DNA of 43,869 nt from FEB-35 sp050263095 (GTDB lineage: Bacteria > Desulfobacterota > Deferrimicrobia > Deferrimicrobiales > Deferrimicrobiaceae), in assembly GCA_050263095.1 (NCBI GenBank), contig JBLNEW010000067.1:1-43869 (forward strand). Reading direction: 5' to 3'. A program made the translations under genes and the position numbers. The number at the start of each line of letters is the position of its first letter. The first letter of the stretch is position 1. Below the pieces are notes generated by a model, which saw nothing but the letters and a program-made list of their open reading frames with translations, searched no databases and was not told where the DNA came from. Positions 32,970 to 40,681 of this stretch are shown piece after piece.

Positions 32970-33257
32970 TCACCCTACGGTAACGTGCTTGACGCATTCC
33001 TCCATGAGGTTGCGTATGTGGTCGTCGTCCAGGGAATAGAATGCGACCTTCCCTTCCTTGCGGTATTTCACCAGGCGCTGGCCGCGAAGGAGCCTCAACT
33101 GGTGCGATATGGCCGACCCGGACAGGCCGAGAAGGCGCGCCAGGTCGAAAACGCACAGTTCCTGCCCGCCCAATGCGGAGATGATGCGGACGCGAGTGGG
33201 ATCGCTCAAGGCGCCGAACGTTTCGGCAAGCGCCCTTACCATCCTGTCTCCGGGCAT
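32970..33257 (-). CDS. ArsR/SmtB-family metal-sensing repressor
   Basis: 95 residues from the ATG at 33257. The helix-turn-helix is clear (LGLSGSAISHQLRLLRGQRLVKYRKEGKVAFYSL). The C-terminal helix carries D-x-H-x10-H (LDDDHIRNLMEECVKHV), most of the alpha-5 zinc site of SmtB/CzrA, and the alpha-3 site shows a single Cys (ELCVFDLA). A zinc or cobalt sensor is therefore likely; this is inference. The frame stays open upstream, with plausible residues (SKKGGATAKKQDYIDGASAR), and AGAGG precedes a CTG at 33347, so the true N-terminus may be longer. It heads an operon with a porin, a haem lipoprotein and a barrel. Confidence 0.88.
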   Translation of the reverse strand: MPGDRMVRALAETFGALSDPTRVRIISALGGQELCVFDLARLLGLSGSAISHQLRLLRGQRLVKYRKEGKVAFYSLDDDHIRNLMEECVKHVTVG

Positions 33258-33380
33258 CGCGGTCTTCGCCGCGCGCGCGCTTGCGCCGTCGATGTAATCC
33301 TGCTTTTTCGCCGTTGCGCCGCCTTTTTTGCTTGCCCGCCGGACCAGGACAGGAGACCTCTTGAATGAAATGGTTGCTCA

Positions 33381-33410
33381 CATATACCAATCACGCGCAA
33401 TCCCTGTCAA
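33381..33410 (-). promoter_or_regulatory. Sigma-70 promoter of the second arsR operon
   Basis: On the minus strand a perfect TTGACA (33410-33405), an 18-base spacer and TATATG (33386-33381). Transcription would begin near 33374, giving a leader of about 115 bases to the ATG, or about 27 bases to the CTG at 33347. Confidence 0.6.
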
Positions 33411-33547
33411 GAATATTTTTCGCGATCGCCATTCCGCAATCGCCGGCGGGCCGCGCGGCAAGTTTCTGGCATTGAGCCGCCTCCGGCGGATAAACTGGTG
33501 ATGCCGTTTCGGATACGGGACGGGAATGATGCCGGCGGGGAGGGACA

Positions 33548-34756
33548 ATGGATTTCGGGCGCGAGGACGTGCTGGCGGCGCGGGAGAAGGTCTACCGGCT
33601 GGCGTACTCCACTCCCCTCGTCGAGGAAGATCCCCTGTCCGAAAGGTTCGGGGGGAAGATACTCTCCAAGCTCGAAAACCTCCAGGTCTCGGGCTCGTTC
33701 AAGATCAGGGGCGCCGCGTCCAGGGTTTTTTCCCTCGATGCCGCCAAGGTGCGGGGGGTGATGGCCGCAAGCGCCGGCAACCATGCCCGCGGGGTCGCCC
33801 GCGCAGCCCGCGAAGCCGGCATACCCGCAACGCTCGTAATGCCCGTATGGGCGCCGGTTTCGAAGTCGGCGGCCGCCCAGCGGGAGGGCGGGGAAAGCAC
33901 CCGGATCATCCTTCACGGGGACACTTTCGAGGAGGCATCCCGGCATGCGCTTTCCCTTGCGGAGGAGTACGGTTTCGCCGTCGTCCATCCGTTCGACGAC
34001 CCTCTCGTGATCGCCGGGCAGGGGACGCTTGGGCTTGAAATCCTCGACGCCGGCAGGGTTCCTGGGACGATCTACGTTCCCGTCGGAGGCGGAGGGCTTT
34101 TGGCCGGAATCGGAGCGGCCATCAAGGAAAAGCACCCGGAAGCGGAGCTGGTGGCGGTACAGGCGGAAGGAGCTTCATCGCTGTCGCCGTCGCTTGCGGC
34201 AGGCCGACCGGTCGCCTGCCCGCAGGTGCGCACGATCGCCGACGGCATCGCGGTTGCCGGCATGAGCGAGCGCACTTTCGAGGCGGCAAGGCGGTATGTG
34301 GACGACGTCGTCACCGTCGGGGACGAAGAGATCGCCGCCGCGATCCTCTACGCGCTCGAGGAGATGAAGACCACCCTGGAAGGGGCCGGCGCCGCTTCGC
34401 TTGCCGCCCTGCTCTATAAGCGCCCGCCGAAGAAGTTCCCCGCCGTCATGGTCCTCTCCGGGGGGAATATAGATGTCAATTTCCTCGCCCAGATTACGGA
34501 GCGGGGGCTTTTCCGCTCCGGGCGGCTCGTTCGCCTCAGGTTCCTGGTCATGGACCGCCCCGGTTCGCTGGCCGCGCTCCTTGAGGCTGTCGCCCGCGAG
34601 CGGTCCAACGTGGTAAGCATAGAACACGACCGGCTGCCGCCCGACTGCCCCCCTGGTTTTTCCGCGGTGGTGCTCCTGCTCGAAACCCGCGACCGCGCCC
34701 ACGGGGAGGAGTTGGCCGTCCGGCTAGCCCGATCGGGATTCCGGCCTACGAACTGA
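33548..34756 (+). CDS. ilvA: Threonine ammonia-lyase (biosynthetic, with ACT-like domain)
   Basis: 402 residues. GGGGAGGGACA precedes the ATG. This PLP enzyme deaminates threonine to 2-oxobutanoate, the first step to isoleucine. PLP-Lys52 lies in SGSFKIRGA, the phosphate-binding glycine loop is PVGGGGLLAG, and SAGNHARGVA is the conserved substrate loop. Residues about 325-402 form one ACT-like regulatory domain (VRLRFLVMDRPGSLAALLEAV), the short form of about 400 residues rather than the two-ACT E. coli form. It stands alone and converges on a small gene. The serine/threonine choice is by family resemblance. Confidence 0.93.
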   Translation: MDFGREDVLAAREKVYRLAYSTPLVEEDPLSERFGGKILSKLENLQVSGSFKIRGAASRVFSLDAAKVRGVMAASAGNHARGVARAAREAGIPATLVMPVWAPVSKSAAAQREGGESTRIILHGDTFEEASRHALSLAEEYGFAVVHPFDDPLVIAGQGTLGLEILDAGRVPGTIYVPVGGGGLLAGIGAAIKEKHPEAELVAVQAEGASSLSPSLAAGRPVACPQVRTIADGIAVAGMSERTFEAARRYVDDVVTVGDEEIAAAILYALEEMKTTLEGAGAASLAALLYKRPPKKFPAVMVLSGGNIDVNFLAQITERGLFRSGRLVRLRFLVMDRPGSLAALLEAVARERSNVVSIEHDRLPPDCPPGFSAVVLLLETRDRAHGEELAVRLARSGFRPTN

Positions 34757-34786
34757 ACCGTTCCGCGATCCTCCCGTCGCCAAACT

Positions 34787-34969
34787 TCAAGCCGCCTTGG
34801 CGGCCGGGAGCTTTCCAACTATCGTACGAAGGGTCTCTTCCCTCTCCTTGAGTCCCTTGCGCATGCTCCGGATGTCGGTGTTGGCGATCTCCATCAAGAG
34901 CTTGGACAGGTCCGCTTCCAGTATCTCCTTCAACAGTTGTGCTTCGTTGTTGGTCAGCGTGAGTTCCAT
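34787..34969 (-). CDS. Small helical protein of unknown function
   Basis: 60 residues from the ATG at 34969, with GGGAGG six bases upstream; a TTG six bases earlier is possible but less likely. The chain is almost wholly amphipathic helix (LTNNEAQLLKEILEADLSKLLMEIA and SMRKGLKEREETLRTIVGKL), with no signal peptide or Cys. It may form a helical hairpin that binds protein or nucleic acid. I do not recognise the family. The strong ribosome site and codon use like its neighbours make it a probable gene. Confidence 0.7.
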   Translation of the reverse strand: MELTLTNNEAQLLKEILEADLSKLLMEIANTDIRSMRKGLKEREETLRTIVGKLPAAKAA

Positions 34970-35149
34970 GGGCAACCTCCCTTCCCCAGGATACGTTCGA
35001 CGCCGATTCCGCCCCTTGCCACGTTTCCATTATATCCCTATTGGAAAACCATTCCGAATCCCGCCGAGGCATCCCCTTTTCGCGTGGCCAACTACGCGAT
35101 GAATATGGTAATTTTGTAAGGTTATCCTCGCTTGGAAAGGTGCATTTCG

Positions 35150-36412
35150 TTGCGTCTGCGCCGGCCGGACAAGAAGAAGCTGCTCGCCTTCCTGGCCATC
35201 CTGGGCCCCGGGATCATCACGGCCTCGGTGGACAACGACGCAGGCGGGATCGCAACCTATTCGATCGCAGGCGCCCACTTCGGCTATTCGCTTCTGTGGA
35301 CGCTGATCCCCATAACGGTCGCGCTCATCGTCGTGCAGGAAATGGTCGCCAGGATGGGCGTAGTCACGGGGAAGACGCTCGCGGACCTCATCCGGGAAAA
35401 GTTCGGCGTCCGGCTGACGTTTTTCCTTCTCTCCGCGCTCCTGGTCGCCAATCTCGGCAATACCGTGGCTGAGTTCGCGGGGTGGGCGGCCGCGCTCGAG
35501 ATCTTCGGGGTCAGCCGGTATCTCTCCGTGCCGATCGGGGCCATGGCGGTCTGGTTTCTCGTCGTCAAGGGAACGTACCGGGTCGTTGAAAAGATATTCC
35601 TGATAGCGGCCACGATCTATTTCACTTATGCGGTTTCGGCATGGCTTGGGCACCCGCCGTGGGGAACGGTCGCCATGAAGCTGGTCACGCCGGATATCAG
35701 GATGGACGGGGCGTACATAATGCTTCTCATCGGTATGGTCGGTACGACCATCGCTCCCTGGATGCAGTTCTACCTGCAGTCGGCCGTCGTCGAGAAGAAC
35801 ATACAGGTGGAGGATTACAAGTACTGCCGCGCGGACGTGGTCATCGGCTGCTTCGTGACGGACATAGTGGCACTTTCGATCATCGTCGCCTGCGGGGCGA
35901 CCCTGTTCACCGCCGGCGTCCGGATCACCGATGCGAAGGACGCGGCGCTCGCCCTTTCACCCCTTGCGGGAAAATACGCGTCTATCCTGTTCGCCGTCGG
36001 CCTTGCCAACGCATCGCTTTTCGCCGCTTCCATCCTGCCGCTGGCGACGGCCTACTCGGTCTGCGAGGGAATGGGATGGGAATCCGGCATCGACAAGGAT
36101 TTCCGGACCGCGCCCCACTTCTTCTGGCTGTATACAGGGCTGATCGTCTCCGGCGCGATCCTCGTCCTATACCCGGAGGCGCCCCTGATCCTTATCATGT
36201 ATCTTTCGCAGGTGGCCAACGGCATCCTGCTGCCGTTCGTCCTGATCTTCATGCTGAAGCTGAGCAACGACGGGGAGCTTATGGGGGATTACGTCAACTC
36301 GAAATCGTTCAACGTTATCGCGTGGACCACCACGGTCGTCATGATAATCCTGACCGCGCTGCTCGTCTTCGTCACTCTCTTCCCTTCTCTTCCCGCCCTG
36401 CTCGGCCTGTAA
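35150..36412 (+). CDS. Nramp-related metal transporter with altered metal site
   Basis: 420 residues from a TTG at 35150 with GGAAAGG upstream; a TTG at 35132 has no ribosome site. About eleven TM helices with the Nramp fold. The usual TM1 DPGN is DAGG (30-33, in SVDNDAGGIATYS) and the usual TM6 MPH is APW (202-204, in TTIAPWMQFYLQS). Loss of the Asn and of the metal-contacting Met argues against Mn/Fe transport and recalls Nramp-related magnesium transporters, which lack the Met. A gene for a membrane-less MgtE-like sensor lies convergent 37 bases away. Magnesium as substrate is inference. Confidence 0.82.
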   Translation: MRLRRPDKKKLLAFLAILGPGIITASVDNDAGGIATYSIAGAHFGYSLLWTLIPITVALIVVQEMVARMGVVTGKTLADLIREKFGVRLTFFLLSALLVANLGNTVAEFAGWAAALEIFGVSRYLSVPIGAMAVWFLVVKGTYRVVEKIFLIAATIYFTYAVSAWLGHPPWGTVAMKLVTPDIRMDGAYIMLLIGMVGTTIAPWMQFYLQSAVVEKNIQVEDYKYCRADVVIGCFVTDIVALSIIVACGATLFTAGVRITDAKDAALALSPLAGKYASILFAVGLANASLFAASILPLATAYSVCEGMGWESGIDKDFRTAPHFFWLYTGLIVSGAILVLYPEAPLILIMYLSQVANGILLPFVLIFMLKLSNDGELMGDYVNSKSFNVIAWTTTVVMIILTALLVFVTLFPSLPALLGL

Positions 36413-36428
36413 ATCAATTCGGGAATAC

Positions 36429-36440
36429 GGGGACGTCCCC
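36429..36440. terminator. Palindrome between convergent genes
   Basis: GGGGACGTCCCC is a perfect 12-bp palindrome between the stops of the Nramp-like and MgtE-like genes. It could form a short 5-bp GC stem on either transcript. No T-run is seen. Confidence 0.35.
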
Positions 36441-36449
36441 GGGATCAAG

Positions 36450-37709
36450 TTACATTTTTCGGCGTTTGCGGCGGGATGCGGGGGGCAGGAGCAGATCGAC
36501 CACGTCGTCCACGGTGACGACGCCCAGAAGGCAGTTCTCTTCGTCCACCACCGGCAGGGCAAGCAGGTTGTACTTCGAAATCAGCTCCGCGACCGTCGCC
36601 TGGCCCGCATCGGCGTTAACCGTTATCAGCTTTTTATGCATGACGTCGCTTATGGGCTTTCCCGGGTCCTCAAGGAGAAGGTCGCGCAGGCCAAGCACTC
36701 CGAGGAGCTTCTCCCCCTCGACTACATATATGTAGTAATACGCTTCGAGTTCGGTTGCGTCCTTACGGAACCGCCCCATTGCATCCCCGAGTGTGATCCC
36801 CGGCGGATATGCCAGGTACTCGTTGATCATGAGGCCGCCCGCGGTGTCTTCCTCGTGGGCCAACAGCTCGTGGATGTCCTCGGCCTCCTCCTTCTCCATG
36901 AGGCCCAGGAGCTCCTGGGCCTTCTCGGCGGGAAGATCGGCGATGACGTCTGCTGCCTCGTCGGGCGGCATCCTCTCGATGACGTCGGCCGCCTGTTCCT
37001 TGTCCATGTCCGTGATAAGGTCCGCCTGCACCTCCGGCTCCAGCTCGTGGAGCGCTTCCGCGGCGGTTTCCAGGTCGAGCTTCTCGAAGAACCCCTTCCT
37101 TTCGTCGGGAGACATCCCGCTGATTATCTGGGCGATGTCGGCGGGGTGGATGCCGGACAATGCTTCCCTCGAGACGGAAAGGGTCAGCCTGTCTAGCTTG
37201 GACTCCAGCGGCTGGATGAACTCCCACGAGATGAGCTGGTGGCGCAGCGGGTGCCGGATAGCCTCGAAGAAGGCGTCCCCCCGCCGCTCGACTCCCAGGC
37301 GGCGCAGGATCCCCCGCACGCCCACATCGACGTCGGTTACGCACGCCGCGCCGCCCTCCTCCGTCAGCTTGACGTCGTTGACCCGCACGACCTTGGCGCC
37401 GTTTATGTCGACGATCTGCTTGTCGAGTATGTCCTTCCCGATCAGGAGCAGCTCGGGCGCAGGGCGGAACTCGGACAGCTCCGATTCCCTCTTCCGCGAC
37501 GATATGATCCGCCGGTTGAATATGTTCAGGTCCGGCCAGGGCAGGAACCAGGTCTTCTTTTTCTTTTCCAGGACAAGGCCCGCCGCCCGGGGGAAAGGCG
37601 CGCCTCCTTCGACGGCTATGTCGCGCAGTTTCCCGATCTCCTCTCCCAGCGGGTCGAGGACGGTCTTTCCCAGGACGTCGGCGACGTACACTTCCCCGAT
37701 CAGGGTCAT
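36450..37709 (-). CDS. Soluble MgtE-N/CBS protein with PRC-barrel domain
   Basis: 419 residues, no TM segment. The N-terminus (about 1-150) looks like two PRC-barrel modules (DVLGKTVLDPLGEEIGKLRDIAVEG, DKQIVDINGAKVVRVNDVKL). Residues about 185-285 are the MgtE N-domain superhelix (HPADIAQIISGMSPDERKGFFEKLD, MPPDEAADVIADLPAEKAQELL). A CBS pair follows (EEDTAGGLMINEYLAYPPGITL to VVDEENCLLGVVTVDDVVDLLL). In MgtE these parts bind Mg2+ and gate the channel, but the channel domain is absent here. It could sense cytoplasmic Mg2+ and control a separate transporter, the adjacent Nramp-like protein being the obvious candidate. Confidence 0.85.
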   Translation of the reverse strand: MTLIGEVYVADVLGKTVLDPLGEEIGKLRDIAVEGGAPFPRAAGLVLEKKKKTWFLPWPDLNIFNRRIISSRKRESELSEFRPAPELLLIGKDILDKQIVDINGAKVVRVNDVKLTEEGGAACVTDVDVGVRGILRRLGVERRGDAFFEAIRHPLRHQLISWEFIQPLESKLDRLTLSVSREALSGIHPADIAQIISGMSPDERKGFFEKLDLETAAEALHELEPEVQADLITDMDKEQAADVIERMPPDEAADVIADLPAEKAQELLGLMEKEEAEDIHELLAHEEDTAGGLMINEYLAYPPGITLGDAMGRFRKDATELEAYYYIYVVEGEKLLGVLGLRDLLLEDPGKPISDVMHKKLITVNADAGQATVAELISKYNLLALPVVDEENCLLGVVTVDDVVDLLLPPASRRKRRKM

Positions 37710-37839
37710 GCCCTATAAACTCCCTTCCGGCGTGGGAATTCCGGCTTCAGTTTAATTCCCGGACTTGAGGCAGGTCAAGGAAGGAGGGAGGAGGAATGAT
37801 AAAGTATAGTGGCGATTTCACCTTATGGAGACCTCATCG

Positions 37840-38919
37840 ATGCCCGAGCCTGCCGCCCTGCGAACGGATCCGACCGCTGCGCCGCCCGCGGAAGCGCCCC
37901 AAGCCAGGTGGCGCAATCCATATAAATTTCTCCCCAAGCTTCGCTGGCTTGTCCAGGGAGCCTACGTACTTTTCTTCGCCCTTGTGGGCGTCGAGTTCCA
38001 CGCTTTTTACAGCCAGGTCGTTTCCGGCGGCCCGGTAACGGCGCACCGCCCTCCCGCGGTCGAGGGGTTCCTCCCGATCAGCGCCCTGATGGGGCTTAAG
38101 CGCTTCATCCTCACCGGCAACTACGACGACATCCATCCGGCGGGTCTGACCATACTGATCGCGGCCATCCTCTCGTCATTCCTCGCGCGGAAGGTATTCT
38201 GTTCCTGGGTATGCCCGGTCGGCGGGATATCGAGGGCGCTGGAGTGGGTCGGCAAGAAGACTCTGTGGAAGAGGAGCGGGAGGGTGACCGTCATGCACGA
38301 CGGGATCGATTTGGCGCTCACCTCGCTCAAATACGTGCTCCTGGCGTTCTTCTTCTGGGCGATCGTCATCGGCATGAACAAGGTGGCGATCTACAAGTTC
38401 ATGAACTCCACGTACAACTACGCCGCGGACGCCAAGATGCTCCTCTTCTTCACGGATATCTCGCGGACCGCCGCGATCACTCTCATTGTGCTCGCGGCGC
38501 TGTCCGTCGTGATCAAGCATTTCTGGTGCCGGTACCTGTGCCCGTACGGCGCGCTGCTGGGGCTGGTGAGCTGGGCGTCGCCCCAGCGGGTCGTCCGTGA
38601 CGCGGAATCCTGCACTGACTGCAAGGCATGCACCCGGGCGTGCCCGGTGGAGATCACGGTCCACAAGAAGAATTCCGTGTGGACGCCCGAGTGCACGGGA
38701 TGCATGTCTTGCGTCGCCGCCTGCCCGGTGAAGGACTGCCTGACGGTCACGAGGAAAGGGCCGTCCGCCTGGTCCCCATGGTACGTCCCCGCGGCGGGAT
38801 TGGGGACGATCTTCTTCCTGTGGGCGGTCGCCCGGGTCACCGGTCACTGGCACACCGACCTGCCGCTTCAGACGCTTGTCGAGGCATACCGGCAGGCCGG
38901 CACCTTGCTGCACCCTTGA
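37840..38919 (+). CDS. Membrane polyferredoxin (NapH/RdxA-like 4Fe-4S protein)
   Basis: 359 residues from the ATG at 37840 (GGAG nine bases before the start); the ATG at 37825 lacks a ribosome site. About five TM helices. Two NapH-type Cys motifs lie at membrane edges (FCSWVCPVGG and FWCRYLCPYG), and two 4Fe-4S ferredoxin clusters follow in CTDCKACTRACPVEI and CTGCMSCVAACPVKDC. The C-terminus has a last TM helix and HWHTDLPL. It should pass electrons between the quinone pool and a periplasmic or cytosolic partner. No reductase gene is adjacent, so the partner is unknown. Confidence 0.88.
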   Translation: MPEPAALRTDPTAAPPAEAPQARWRNPYKFLPKLRWLVQGAYVLFFALVGVEFHAFYSQVVSGGPVTAHRPPAVEGFLPISALMGLKRFILTGNYDDIHPAGLTILIAAILSSFLARKVFCSWVCPVGGISRALEWVGKKTLWKRSGRVTVMHDGIDLALTSLKYVLLAFFFWAIVIGMNKVAIYKFMNSTYNYAADAKMLLFFTDISRTAAITLIVLAALSVVIKHFWCRYLCPYGALLGLVSWASPQRVVRDAESCTDCKACTRACPVEITVHKKNSVWTPECTGCMSCVAACPVKDCLTVTRKGPSAWSPWYVPAAGLGTIFFLWAVARVTGHWHTDLPLQTLVEAYRQAGTLLHP

Positions 38920-38934
38920 TCCGGCAGGCCCCGG

Positions 38935-39273
38935 CTAGTACCTGTCGCGGTCGTCGTGCCCGCGTTTCTCCCCCCGGCCCCTCTCATCGTCCTTGTTCCT
39001 TTTCCTGTCCTTGTACTTGAACCTGACCTCCTTCGGGTAGCGGTCCCTCGGCAGTTCCACCCAAGGTCCGCCCCTGGATTTCGAGTAGTGCCACCGGTCG
39101 CTGTGATAGTAATAATAATAGCCGCCGTGATGGTAGTACGGATCCTCCTCCAGCACCACGATCGCGGGAAGAGGCGGCACCACTACCACCTCGTGGCCCC
39201 GGTGTCCGGGCGCGACTACGCACGACGTAAGCAGTAAAGCCGCTGCGAGCGCGGCGAGTATCGATGTTTTCAT
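38935..39273 (-). CDS. Tyr/His-rich lipoprotein of unknown function
   Basis: 112 residues. The lipoprotein signal (MKTSILAALAAALLLTSCVV) gives lipidation at Cys18. The mature chain has EEDPYYHHGGYYYYYHSDRW, then WVELPRDRYPKEVRFKYKDRKRNK, and a very basic and acidic tail. GGAGGGAGA precedes the ATG. Tyr/His-rich short lipoproteins of this kind are common in deltaproteobacteria but have no assigned role. It is 40 bases after the BON-domain gene on the same strand. Confidence 0.75.
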   Translation of the reverse strand: MKTSILAALAAALLLTSCVVAPGHRGHEVVVVPPLPAIVVLEEDPYYHHGGYYYYYHSDRWHYSKSRGGPWVELPRDRYPKEVRFKYKDRKRNKDDERGRGEKRGHDDRDRY

Positions 39274-39313
39274 TCTCCCTCCAAGGATTGCCGTGACGTC
39301 GCCATGCCGTTCC

Positions 39314-39628
39314 CTACTTGACGATGATGTTGTTCCTGACCTCCGTCACGCCCTTTACCTTTCTCGCGATTTCGCTCGCCTTCTCCTTTTCCGCCGCGGT
39401 CGCGACAAATCCGCTCAGCTGGACGACCCCCTTGAAGGTTTCCACGCTGATCTCGCGGGCCTTCGTGACCGGATCGGCCACCAGCGCGGCCTTGACCTTC
39501 GACGTTATTACCGAGTCGTCGACATATTCCCCGGCGCTCTCCTTCGTGCGCGAGCCTGCGCAGGCCGCCAGCGCGACGATCAGCGCGATGCAAACCATTA
39601 AACTCACGACGTGCCTGATTTCCCGCAT
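39314..39628 (-). CDS. BON-domain lipoprotein
   Basis: 104 residues. The ATG at 39628 has AAGGAGG seven bases before it. The lipoprotein signal (LMVCIALIVALAACAGS) gives lipidation at about Cys22. One BON domain follows: DDSVITSKVKAALVADPVTKAREISVETFKGVVQLSGFVATAAEKEKASEIARKVKGV, ending VRNNIIVK. BON domains bind phospholipid or envelope partners and are typical of OsmY/DolP-like stress proteins. It lies between an outer-membrane barrel gene and a small lipoprotein gene, all on the minus strand. Confidence 0.88.
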   Translation of the reverse strand: MREIRHVVSLMVCIALIVALAACAGSRTKESAGEYVDDSVITSKVKAALVADPVTKAREISVETFKGVVQLSGFVATAAEKEKASEIARKVKGVTEVRNNIIVK

Positions 39629-39691
39629 GACTTGACCTCCTTGCTTGTTGATCCGATGCCGGCTGATTTCGCCATCCTCCATACGTGAATC

Positions 39692-39717
39692 GACCTCGCC
39701 TCGTCGAAGGCGAGGTC
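39692..39717. terminator. Perfect stem-loop downstream of the barrel gene
   Basis: GACCTCGCCT-CGTCGA-AGGCGAGGTC: 10-bp perfect stem, 6-base loop, about 28 bases after the minus-strand barrel gene stop. No T-run follows. It probably separates this gene from the BON gene. Confidence 0.5.
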
Positions 39718-39745
39718 ACCTGTTTCAAGAGACGGGCGATTCCTG

Positions 39746-40339
39746 TCAGAACCGGAAACCAAGGTTGCCCGTAACCGTGAATCCGTCCAGCTTGATATCC
39801 TGCCCGCCGAAGGACGGTTTCGCCCAGAGGTATCTCCCCTCGGCTCCCACGAAGATGTTCGGCGCAACGTTGAAGTTCACCCCGGCCCCGGCATGAAGCC
39901 CGAAGACGCCCTTGGTCGATCCGCTGAAGTTGGCGATCGTGCCGGAGACTTCGGCTTTGGTGATGTAACCGCCGATTCCGAACTCGCCGTACGGCTCGAT
40001 CGGCCCGAACGGAAGAAGAGCCTTCGCGGTCAATGTCACGGGAACTACCTTGAATTTGGTTTCGCCGGACGGCGTCGCAGGCGAGCCCTTGCTCTCGAAA
40101 TACCCGACTCCAAATTCCGTGGCGAACACCGGAAGGTAATAGTGCCCGAACGCGACTTCCGCTACGAATCCGTCGTCGAGCTCGAAGTGAGTGGCGCCGA
40201 TGTCGAAATCCTGGCTGGGCGAGTAAAGACCGCCCTTCAGCACCATATAGTTAGCGGGATTCTCCGCCGCGGATGCGGGAACCGCGATGACGAACAAGGC
40301 AACCGCGAAAACGACAGGAAATGACCAGGAGAGTTTCAT
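39746..40339 (-). CDS. OmpW/OmpX-like small outer-membrane beta-barrel
   Basis: 197 residues from the ATG at 40339 (GGGAGGAGGAATA upstream). The signal peptide ends near PASAAEN. The chain is an eight-strand barrel pattern: YMVLKGGLYSPSQDFDIG, FVAEVAFGHYYLPVFATEFGVGYFESK, TLTAKALLPFGPIEPYGEFGIGGYI, GLHAGAGVNFNVAPNIFVGAEGRYLW, and a terminal LGFRF. It belongs to the general outer-membrane beta-barrel group. Function unknown. A 342-base gap separates it from the divergent sulfate operon. Confidence 0.82.
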   Translation of the reverse strand: MKLSWSFPVVFAVALFVIAVPASAAENPANYMVLKGGLYSPSQDFDIGATHFELDDGFVAEVAFGHYYLPVFATEFGVGYFESKGSPATPSGETKFKVVPVTLTAKALLPFGPIEPYGEFGIGGYITKAEVSGTIANFSGSTKGVFGLHAGAGVNFNVAPNIFVGAEGRYLWAKPSFGGQDIKLDGFTVTGNLGFRF

Positions 40340-40555
40340 TATTCCTCCTCCCTGCTCCATAGGGGAAAAACAGTCCCCGTTTTAGTCCAACCCCATTTTC
40401 TTGAGATATTCTGGAAAAAGGAAATGTTTCAGAACCTGCAGCTTTTCGCAATCGGTCGCAAAGGGCCGGTCGTTCCGCCCCCGATGAGTCATGGGTGATC
40501 AACCCCCGGTAGTCCATGGGGACCCCGGTATTCGTCTCTCGATCGTATTTTTTTG
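40340..40555. other. Intergenic stretch, upstream half of the 342-base divergent region
   Basis: Upstream of the barrel gene and before the sulfate promoter. I see no gene, and no clear promoter for the minus strand. A short repeat CCCCGGTA occurs twice around 40505-40530. The rest of the gap is described in the next two entries. Confidence 0.4.
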
Positions 40556-40583
40556 TTGACATCTTGTGTCCGAAAAATATACT
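40556..40583 (+). promoter_or_regulatory. Sigma-70 promoter of the sulfate transport operon
   Basis: A perfect TTGACA (40556-40561), a 16-base spacer and TATACT (40578-40583). Transcription would start near 40590, leaving a leader of about 92 bases. This is the best sigma-70 match in the window. Confidence 0.7.
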
Positions 40584-40584
40584 A

Positions 40585-40654
40585 CTATGCCCATAGGGTT
40601 TATATAAATACATCCGGCCCCTCCGGCGGTTTTTTTTGACAAATTAAACCCTAT
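40585..40654 (+). promoter_or_regulatory. Leader inverted repeats of the sulfate operon
   Basis: CTATG-CC-CATAG (40585-40596) overlaps the predicted start site. ATAGGGTTTA (40593-40602) is the exact complement of TAAACCCTAT (40645-40654), and the 42 bases between hold a short CCGG...CCGG hairpin and a run of eight T. This may be an operator pair for a sulfur regulator or an RNA switch. I recognise no known riboswitch class. Confidence 0.4.
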
Positions 40655-40681
40655 AAAAAACATATTATTTGTGGAGGCAGT

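Noticed and set aside
32890..33390. 166-codon minus-strand frame overlapping the second arsR
   Set aside because: Different frame from the winged-helix protein, Arg/Gly-rich shadow composition, and it crosses the operator palindrome.
34976..35149. Search for an M-box magnesium riboswitch before the Nramp-like gene
   Set aside because: The 174-base gap shows only a weak 5-bp hairpin near 35076 and none of the conserved M-box elements I know.
37796..38038. Short frame with a strong GGAGGGAGGAGGA site before the polyferredoxin gene
   Set aside because: It overlaps the polyferredoxin out of frame for 200 bases and its product is Pro/Arg-rich shadow sequence. The purine-rich site may be chance or a standby site.
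40630..40641. Run of eight T followed by TTGACA in the sulfate leader, as terminator or second promoter
   Set aside because: The hairpin before the T-run is only four base pairs, and no good -10 lies 16-18 bases after the TTGACA.
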